DNA from: Aquincola tertiaricarbonis
GTDB taxonomy: Bacteria; Pseudomonadota; Gammaproteobacteria; Burkholderiales; Burkholderiaceae_C
Direction: 5' to 3'
NCBI RefSeq assembly: GCF_000969605.1
Contig: NZ_JZUE01000003.1
Span: 124,001-188,000, forward strand
DNA length: 64,000 nt
Below are positions 59,135 through 64,000 of this stretch, one piece after another. A program made the translations under genes and the position numbers. The first letter of the stretch is position 1. Each line of letters starts with the position of its first letter. A model generated the notes under the pieces. That model was not told the origin of the DNA, made no database searches, and worked only from the letters and a program-made list of their open reading frames with translations.

Positions 59135-59563
59135 ATGGCAGACACCCTCAAAACCCGTCCCGTCTACCGGAACATCCACGTCACGCAGATCGTCAAGTAC
59201 CGCCTGCCGCCCGCGGGCATCGTGTCGATCCTGCACCGCATCAGCGGCGTGGTGATGTTCCTGCTGCTGCCCTTCGTGATCTGGATGTTCGATGCCAGCG
59301 TGACGTCCGAGATCTCGTATGACGGCTTCGCCAGCGCCTTCTCGGCCGGCATCGGCTTCGTGCCCGGCTGGTTCCTCAAGCTGGTGGCGCTGGCCCTGAT
59401 CTGGGCCTACCTGCTGCACTTCATCGCCGGCGTGCGCCACCTGTGGATGGACGCCACCCACAGCGTCACCAAGGGTGCCGGCCACCACTCCGCCGTGTTC
59501 ACGCTGGCTTCCAGCAGCGTGCTGACGGTGCTGCTCGGCGCCAAGCTGTTCGGCCTGTACTGA
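59135..59563 (+). CDS. sdhC: succinate dehydrogenase cytochrome b subunit
   Basis: SdhC anchors succinate dehydrogenase to the inner membrane and binds haem b with SdhD. The 142-residue product has RPVYRNIHVTQI, the HRISGVVMFLL motif, and three hydrophobic segments with His residues (HFIAGVRHLWMD) suited to haem ligation. AAGGAT precedes ATG 59135; an in-frame ATG lies 6 bases earlier. It opens the sdhCDAB-sdhE-gltA run. Confidence 0.95.
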   Translation: MADTLKTRPVYRNIHVTQIVKYRLPPAGIVSILHRISGVVMFLLLPFVIWMFDASVTSEISYDGFASAFSAGIGFVPGWFLKLVALALIWAYLLHFIAGVRHLWMDATHSVTKGAGHHSAVFTLASSSVLTVLLGAKLFGLY

Positions 59564-59595
59564 ATCCGAATCCACAAGAAGAACCCACGCTCAAG

Positions 59596-59958
59596 ATGTC
59601 CACCAACTACGGTTCCAAGCGCATCGTCGTAGGCGCGCACTACGGCCTCCGCGACTGGCTCAGCCAGCGCGTCACCGCGGTCCTGATGGGCCTGTTCACC
59701 GTCATCCTGCTGGTGCAGGTGCTGATGCCCGGCGAGCTGGGCTACGACCGCTGGTCGGGCATCTTCGCCCAGCAGTGGATGAAGGCGCTCACCTTCGTCG
59801 TCATCGTCTCGCTGCTCTACCACGTGTGGGTCGGCATCCGCGACGTGTGGATGGACTACGTCAAGCCGGTCGGCCTGCGCCTGGGGCTGCAGGTGGCGAC
59901 GATCGCGTGGCTCGTCGGCTGTGCCGGCTGGGCGGTGCAAGTGCTCTGGAGACTCTGA
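59596..59958 (+). CDS. sdhD: succinate dehydrogenase hydrophobic anchor subunit
   Basis: The 120-residue product has three membrane segments. KRIVVGAHYGLRDWLSQRVTAVLMG holds the conserved SQR(V/I)T, and HVWVGIRDVWMDYVKP holds the His/Asp pair near the quinone and haem site. Its position between sdhC and sdhA and its length fit SdhD. The upstream gap is 32 bases, and sdhA begins 2 bases after its stop. Confidence 0.94.
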   Translation: MSTNYGSKRIVVGAHYGLRDWLSQRVTAVLMGLFTVILLVQVLMPGELGYDRWSGIFAQQWMKALTFVVIVSLLYHVWVGIRDVWMDYVKPVGLRLGLQVATIAWLVGCAGWAVQVLWRL

Positions 59959-59960
59959 AA

Positions 59961-61769
59961 ATGGCCGTTACTGCTTCTTCCATCGCACGCCGCAAGTTCG
60001 ACGTCGTCATCGTCGGTGCCGGCGGTTCCGGCATGCGCGCCTCGCTGCAGCTGGCACGCGCCGGCCTCAACGTGGCGGTGCTCAGCAAGGTGTTTCCCAC
60101 CCGTTCGCACACCGTGGCGGCGCAGGGCGGCATCGGTGCCTCGCTCGGCAACATGAGCGAGGACAACTGGCACTACCACTTCTACGACACCATCAAGGGC
60201 AGCGACTGGCTGGGCGACCAGGACGCCATCGAATTCATGTGCCGCGAGGCACCGAAGGTGGTCTACGAGCTCGAGCACTTCGGCATGCCGTTCGACCGCA
60301 ACCCCGACGGCACCATCTACCAGCGTCCGTTCGGCGGCCACACCGCCAACTACGGTGAAAAGCCGGTGCAGCGTGCCTGCGCCGCGGCCGACCGCACCGG
60401 CCACGCGATGCTGCACACGCTCTACCAGCAGAACGTCAAGGCGCGCACCAACTTCTTCGTCGAGTGGATGGCGCTCGACCTGATCCGCGACGCCGAAGGC
60501 GACGTGGTGGGCGTGACCGCGCTGGAGATGGAAACCGGCGACATCCACATCCTGGAAGCCAAGACCACGCTGCTGGCCACCGGTGGCGCCGGCCGCATCT
60601 TCGCGGCCAGCACCAACGCCTTCATCAACACCGGCGACGGCCTGGGCATGGCCGCGCGTGCCGGCATCCCGCTGCAGGACATGGAGTTCTGGCAGTTCCA
60701 CCCCACCGGCGTGGCCGGCGCAGGCGTGCTGCTGACCGAAGGCTGCCGCGGCGAAGGCGCCATCCTGCGCAACAGCGATGGCGAGCGCTTCATGGAGCGC
60801 TATGCGCCCACGCTGAAGGACCTGGCGCCGCGCGACTTCGTCTCGCGCTGCATGGACCAGGAGATCAAGCAAGGCCGTGGCTGTGGTCCGAACAAGGACT
60901 ACGTGGTGCTGGACATGACCCACCTGGGCGCCGACACCATCATGAAGCGCCTGCCCAGCGTGTTCGAGATCGGCCACAACTTCGCCAACGTCGACATCAC
61001 CAAGGAGCCGATCCCGGTGGTGCCCACCATCCATTACCAGATGGGCGGCATCCCGACGAACATCCACGGCCAGGTGGTCACGCCCAACGGGCAGATCCCC
61101 AACGCGATCGTCAACGGCCTGTATGCCGTGGGCGAGTGCTCCTGCGTGTCGGTGCACGGCGCCAACCGGCTGGGCACCAATTCGCTGCTCGACCTGGTGG
61201 TGTTCGGCCGCGCGGCCGGCAACCACATCGTCGAGTTCAACAACAAGAACAAGAACCACAAGCCGCTGCCGGCCGACGCGGTGGACCGCACGCTGGAACG
61301 TGTCGCCCGCCTGGACAACAGCACCAGCGGCGAATACGCGCAGGACGTGGCCAACGACATCCGCTCGGTGATGCAGCAGCATGCCGCGGTGTTCCGCACC
61401 CAGGCGTCGATGAACGAGGGCGTGCGCAAGATCCAGGAAGTGGCCGCGCGGGTGCCGGGCATCACGCTGAAGGACAAGTCCAAGGTCTTCAACACTGCCC
61501 GCGTCGAGGCCTTGGAGGTGGAGAACCTCATCGAAGCCGCGAAGGCGACGATGATCTCGGCCGCGGCACGCACCGAATGCCGTGGCGCGCACACCGTCGA
61601 GGACTATGAGCGTCCCGCGGACGACCCGCAGTTCCCGCTCGGCCGCAATGACGCCGAGTGGATGAAGCACACGCTGTTCTTCAGCGAAGACAACCGGCTC
61701 GAGTACAAGCCCGTCAACCTGAAGCCGCTGACCGTCGAATCGGTGCCGCCCAAGGTCCGTACGTTCTGA
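59961..61769 (+). CDS. sdhA: succinate dehydrogenase flavoprotein subunit
   Basis: SdhA oxidises succinate to fumarate with covalent FAD. The 602-residue product has the FAD dinucleotide fold [21 protein letters not shown], the flavin-linking His in [17 protein letters not shown], active-site residues in [49 protein letters not shown] and the C-terminal [17 protein letters not shown]. It is encoded with the flavinylation factor SdhE downstream. Confidence 0.98.
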   Translation: MAVTASSIARRKFDVVIVGAGGSGMRASLQLARAGLNVAVLSKVFPTRSHTVAAQGGIGASLGNMSEDNWHYHFYDTIKGSDWLGDQDAIEFMCREAPKVVYELEHFGMPFDRNPDGTIYQRPFGGHTANYGEKPVQRACAAADRTGHAMLHTLYQQNVKARTNFFVEWMALDLIRDAEGDVVGVTALEMETGDIHILEAKTTLLATGGAGRIFAASTNAFINTGDGLGMAARAGIPLQDMEFWQFHPTGVAGAGVLLTEGCRGEGAILRNSDGERFMERYAPTLKDLAPRDFVSRCMDQEIKQGRGCGPNKDYVVLDMTHLGADTIMKRLPSVFEIGHNFANVDITKEPIPVVPTIHYQMGGIPTNIHGQVVTPNGQIPNAIVNGLYAVGECSCVSVHGANRLGTNSLLDLVVFGRAAGNHIVEFNNKNKNHKPLPADAVDRTLERVARLDNSTSGEYAQDVANDIRSVMQQHAAVFRTQASMNEGVRKIQEVAARVPGITLKDKSKVFNTARVEALEVENLIEAAKATMISAAARTECRGAHTVEDYERPADDPQFPLGRNDAEWMKHTLFFSEDNRLEYKPVNLKPLTVESVPPKVRTF

Positions 61770-61795
61770 ACCCGGTCTGCAAGGATTACCCAGCC

Positions 61796-62500
61796 ATGAC
61801 GAAGCGCACGTTCCACATCTACCGCTACGACCCGGACAAGGATGCCAAGCCCTATATGCAGGTCGTCGAGATCGAACTCGACGGCCACGAGCGCATGCTG
61901 CTCGACGCCCTGAACAAGCTCAAGGCGGTGGATCCCACCATCTCGTTCCGCCGCTCCTGCCGCGAAGGCGTGTGCGGCTCGGACGCGATGAACATCAACG
62001 GCAAGAACGGCCTGGCGTGCCTGACCAACATGCGCGCGTTGAAGGACCCGATCGTGCTGAAGCCGCTGCCCGGCCTGCCGGTCATCCGCGACCTGATCGT
62101 GGACATGACGCAGTTCTTCAAGCAGTACAACTCGATCACGCCGTACCTGATGAACGACGAGCCGCCGCCCGACAAGGAGCGTCTGCAGTCGCCGGAGGAG
62201 CGTGACGAGCTGAACGGCCTGTACGAGTGCATCCTGTGCGCCAGCTGCTCCACCAGCTGCCCCAGCTTCTGGTGGAACCCCGACAAGTTCGTGGGCCCGG
62301 CCGGCCTGCTGCAGGCCTACCGCTTCATCGCCGACAGCCGCGACCACGGCACGGCGGAGCGGCTGGACAACCTCGAGGATCCGTACCGCCTGTTCCGCTG
62401 CCACACGATCATGAACTGCGTCGACGTCTGCCCCAAGGGCCTGAACCCGACGAAGGCGATCGGCAAGATCAAGGAACTGATGGTTCGCCGCGCGGTTTGA
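61796..62500 (+). CDS. sdhB: succinate dehydrogenase iron-sulfur subunit
   Basis: SdhB passes electrons from FAD to quinone. The 234-residue product has the 2Fe-2S ligands in [24 protein letters not shown], the 4Fe-4S set [12 protein letters not shown] and the 3Fe-4S set [17 protein letters not shown]. The start at 61796 is 26 bases after sdhA. sdhE begins 41 bases after the stop. Confidence 0.98.
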   Translation: MTKRTFHIYRYDPDKDAKPYMQVVEIELDGHERMLLDALNKLKAVDPTISFRRSCREGVCGSDAMNINGKNGLACLTNMRALKDPIVLKPLPGLPVIRDLIVDMTQFFKQYNSITPYLMNDEPPPDKERLQSPEERDELNGLYECILCASCSTSCPSFWWNPDKFVGPAGLLQAYRFIADSRDHGTAERLDNLEDPYRLFRCHTIMNCVDVCPKGLNPTKAIGKIKELMVRRAV

Positions 62501-62541
62501 GTGCGGGGATGCACGCAGGTCAGGACGATGCAAGGGTGACG

Positions 62542-62829
62542 ATGGACACTGTGCTCGACGCTAATGCAATCAACCGCCTCAAATGGCGTTGCCGACGGGG
62601 GCTGCTCGAGAACGACCTGTTCATCGAGCGCTTCTTCCAGCGGCATGAGAGCCACCTGACCGAATCGCAGGCCCAGGCCTTGCTGGCATTGATGGATCTG
62701 GCGGACAACGATCTGCTGGATCTGCTGTTGATGCGCACTGAACCGAGTGAAGAGATGGACCGGCCAGAGGTCCACGAACTGCTCGCGATGATGAGAACCC
62801 CCGGAACCATCCTCCAGAAAGGGAAGTGA
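62542..62829 (+). CDS. sdhE: FAD assembly factor SdhE
   Basis: SdhE helps attach FAD covalently to SdhA. The 95-residue product is all-helical and has the family [14 protein letters not shown] block (with the conserved RG and E) and [16 protein letters not shown] 62509 in the same frame would add 11 residues; ATG 62542 follows AAGGG and fits the family length. gltA starts 1 base after the stop. Confidence 0.95.
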   Translation: MDTVLDANAINRLKWRCRRGLLENDLFIERFFQRHESHLTESQAQALLALMDLADNDLLDLLLMRTEPSEEMDRPEVHELLAMMRTPGTILQKGK

Positions 62830-62830
62830 G

Positions 62831-64000
62831 ATGACCCCCTCCGACGTGAAAGCCACCCTGTCGTTCACTGACGGCAGCCCCAGCATGGACCTGCCGATCT
62901 ACAAGGGCACGGTGGGCCCGGACGTCATCGACATCCGCAAGCTGTACGCGCAGACCGGCAAGTTCACCTACGACCCCGGCTTCCTGTCGACCGCCTCGTG
63001 CAACTCCACGATCACCTACATCGACGGCGACAAGGGCGAGCTGCTGTACCGCGGCTACCCCATCGAGCAGCTGGCCACCAAGTGCGACTTCCTCGAGACC
63101 TGCTACCTGCTGCTGAACGGCGAACTGCCCGGCGTGCAGCAGAAGGAAGACTTCGTCAAGCTGGTGACCAACCACACGATGGTCAACGAGCAGATGCAGT
63201 TCTTCCTGCGTGGCTTCCGTCGTGATGCGCACCCGATGGCGGTGATGACCGGCCTGGTGGGTGGCCTGTCGGCTTTCTATCACGACAGCACCGACATAAC
63301 GAACCCGCAGCACCGCGAGATCTCGGCCATCCGCCTGATCGCCAAGATGCCCACGCTGGTGGCCATGGCCTACAAGTACGGCATTGGCCAGCCCTACATC
63401 TATCCGAAGAACGAGCTGTCCTACACGGCCAACTTCATGCGGATGATGTTCGCCACGCCGTGCGAGGAATACGTACCCAACGACGTGCTGGTGCGCGCGA
63501 TGGACCGCATCTTCATCCTGCATGCCGACCATGAGCAGAACGCCTCCACCTCCACGGTGCGGCTGTGCGGCTCGTCGGGCACCAACCCGTTCGCGGCGAT
63601 CGCAGCCGGCGTGGCCTGCCTGTGGGGCCCGGCGCACGGCGGCGCCAACGAGGCGGCGCTCAACATGCTGGAAGACATCCAGCGCCAGGGCGGCGCCGAG
63701 AAGATTGGCGAGTTCATCAAGCAGGTGAAGGACAAGAACAGCAGCGTCAAGCTGATGGGCTTCGGCCACCGCGTGTACAAGAACTACGACCCGCGCGCCA
63801 AGCTGATGCGCGAGACCTGCCACGAGGTGCTGGACGCGCTGGGCCTGCATGACGACCCGATGTTCAAGCTGGCGATGTCGCTGGAGAAGATCGCCCTGGA
63901 AGACGACTACTTCGTGTCGCGCAAGCTGTACCCGAACGTCGACTTCTACTCGGGCATCGTGCAGCGCGCCATCGGCATCCCGGTGAGCCTGTTCACCGCG
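62831..64000 (+). CDS. gltA: citrate synthase (3' end beyond the window)
   Basis: GltA condenses acetyl-CoA and oxaloacetate, opening the TCA cycle. The first 390 residues of about 435 are present, with the GltA-type N-terminal domain, [21 protein letters not shown], the HGGANEAAL active-site His, [14 protein letters not shown] (second His) and [22 protein letters not shown]. This is the type II, NADH-sensitive hexameric form by its length and N-terminal domain. The frame runs open to the end of the window. Confidence 0.97.
   Translation, partial: MTPSDVKATLSFTDGSPSMDLPIYKGTVGPDVIDIRKLYAQTGKFTYDPGFLSTASCNSTITYIDGDKGELLYRGYPIEQLATKCDFLETCYLLLNGELPGVQQKEDFVKLVTNHTMVNEQMQFFLRGFRRDAHPMAVMTGLVGGLSAFYHDSTDITNPQHREISAIRLIAKMPTLVAMAYKYGIGQPYIYPKNELSYTANFMRMMFATPCEEYVPNDVLVRAMDRIFILHADHEQNASTSTVRLCGSSGTNPFAAIAAGVACLWGPAHGGANEAALNMLEDIQRQGGAEKIGEFIKQVKDKNSSVKLMGFGHRVYKNYDPRAKLMRETCHEVLDALGLHDDPMFKLAMSLEKIALEDDYFVSRKLYPNVDFYSGIVQRAIGIPVSLFTA

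Overview
The window is GC-rich (about 70% by eye), almost fully coding and free of visible mobile elements. Gene content and order (rsfS-rlmH-maf-rng, tolB-pal-cpoB, a GntR gene beside sdhCDAB-sdhE-gltA, acnB and mdh close together, two-protein succinate dehydrogenase anchor) point to a betaproteobacterium of the order Burkholderiales, most like the Rubrivivax/Leptothrix/Ideonella group. That placement is inference from gene order and protein character; no database was searched. No gap between genes exceeds about 150 bases, so there is no unexplained long non-coding stretch. I see no CRISPR array, rRNA, prophage or insertion sequence.

Layout. 1-3.3 kb: the tail of an upstream gene, a very acidic small protein, glnS, and two small secreted or membrane proteins. 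3.4-10.6 kb (minus strand): a 1153-residue patatin-like lipase with a membrane tail, a DUF2306/LytS-like kinase/LytTR regulator operon, and an exported alpha/beta hydrolase. 10.7-19.5 kb: a HerA-like ATPase diverging from a tight housekeeping run, yebC-purD-hemF-nadD-rsfS-rlmH-maf-rng, in which most genes overlap by 4 bases. RsfS carries a histone-H1-like tail. 19.5-23.3 kb: a nuclease/ATPase pair of the SbcD/SbcC (YhaO/YhaN) type. 23.3-28.0 kb: a dienelactone hydrolase, a GST, and msbA followed by a compact HipA-like kinase and a DUF3037 protein. 28.1-31.8 kb: tolB-pal-cpoB, then tcdA, whose end and stop codon lie inside a tRNA-Lys gene; a second tRNA-Lys and a terminator follow. 31.8-37.2 kb (minus): LysR, AGE-family epimerase, PPK2, NYN-LOTUS protein and TerB-like/DUF697-like protein. 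37.3-44.6 kb: DUF1127 protein, DAHP synthase, FAD-linked dehydrogenase, acyl-CoA dehydrogenase, lipoprotein, ArsC-like protein, DNA-alkylation-repair-like protein and FIST protein. 44.7-51.3 kb: acnA diverging from an exported ATP-dependent DNA ligase (Lig E type), an amidase and exonuclease I. 51.3-64 kb: a TCA-cycle block with acnB, an inserted vapBC pair, an MliC-like secreted protein, a GNAT, a CitE-like lyase and mdh on the minus strand, and a GntR regulator, sdhCDAB, sdhE and the start of gltA on the plus strand.

How genes work together. The right end encodes much of the TCA cycle (both aconitases, malate dehydrogenase, succinate dehydrogenase with its flavinylation factor, citrate synthase). 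A perfect 18-bp palindrome between mdh and the GntR gene is a likely control point. TolB, Pal and CpoB maintain the outer membrane during division, and MsbA exports lipid A core. TcdA modifies A37 of ANN-decoding tRNAs, and its gene overlaps a tRNA-Lys gene whose product is an expected substrate; this is the most unusual arrangement found. The msbA-HipA-like-DUF3037 unit and the PPK2/NYN-LOTUS/TerB run are the best candidates for poorly described systems.
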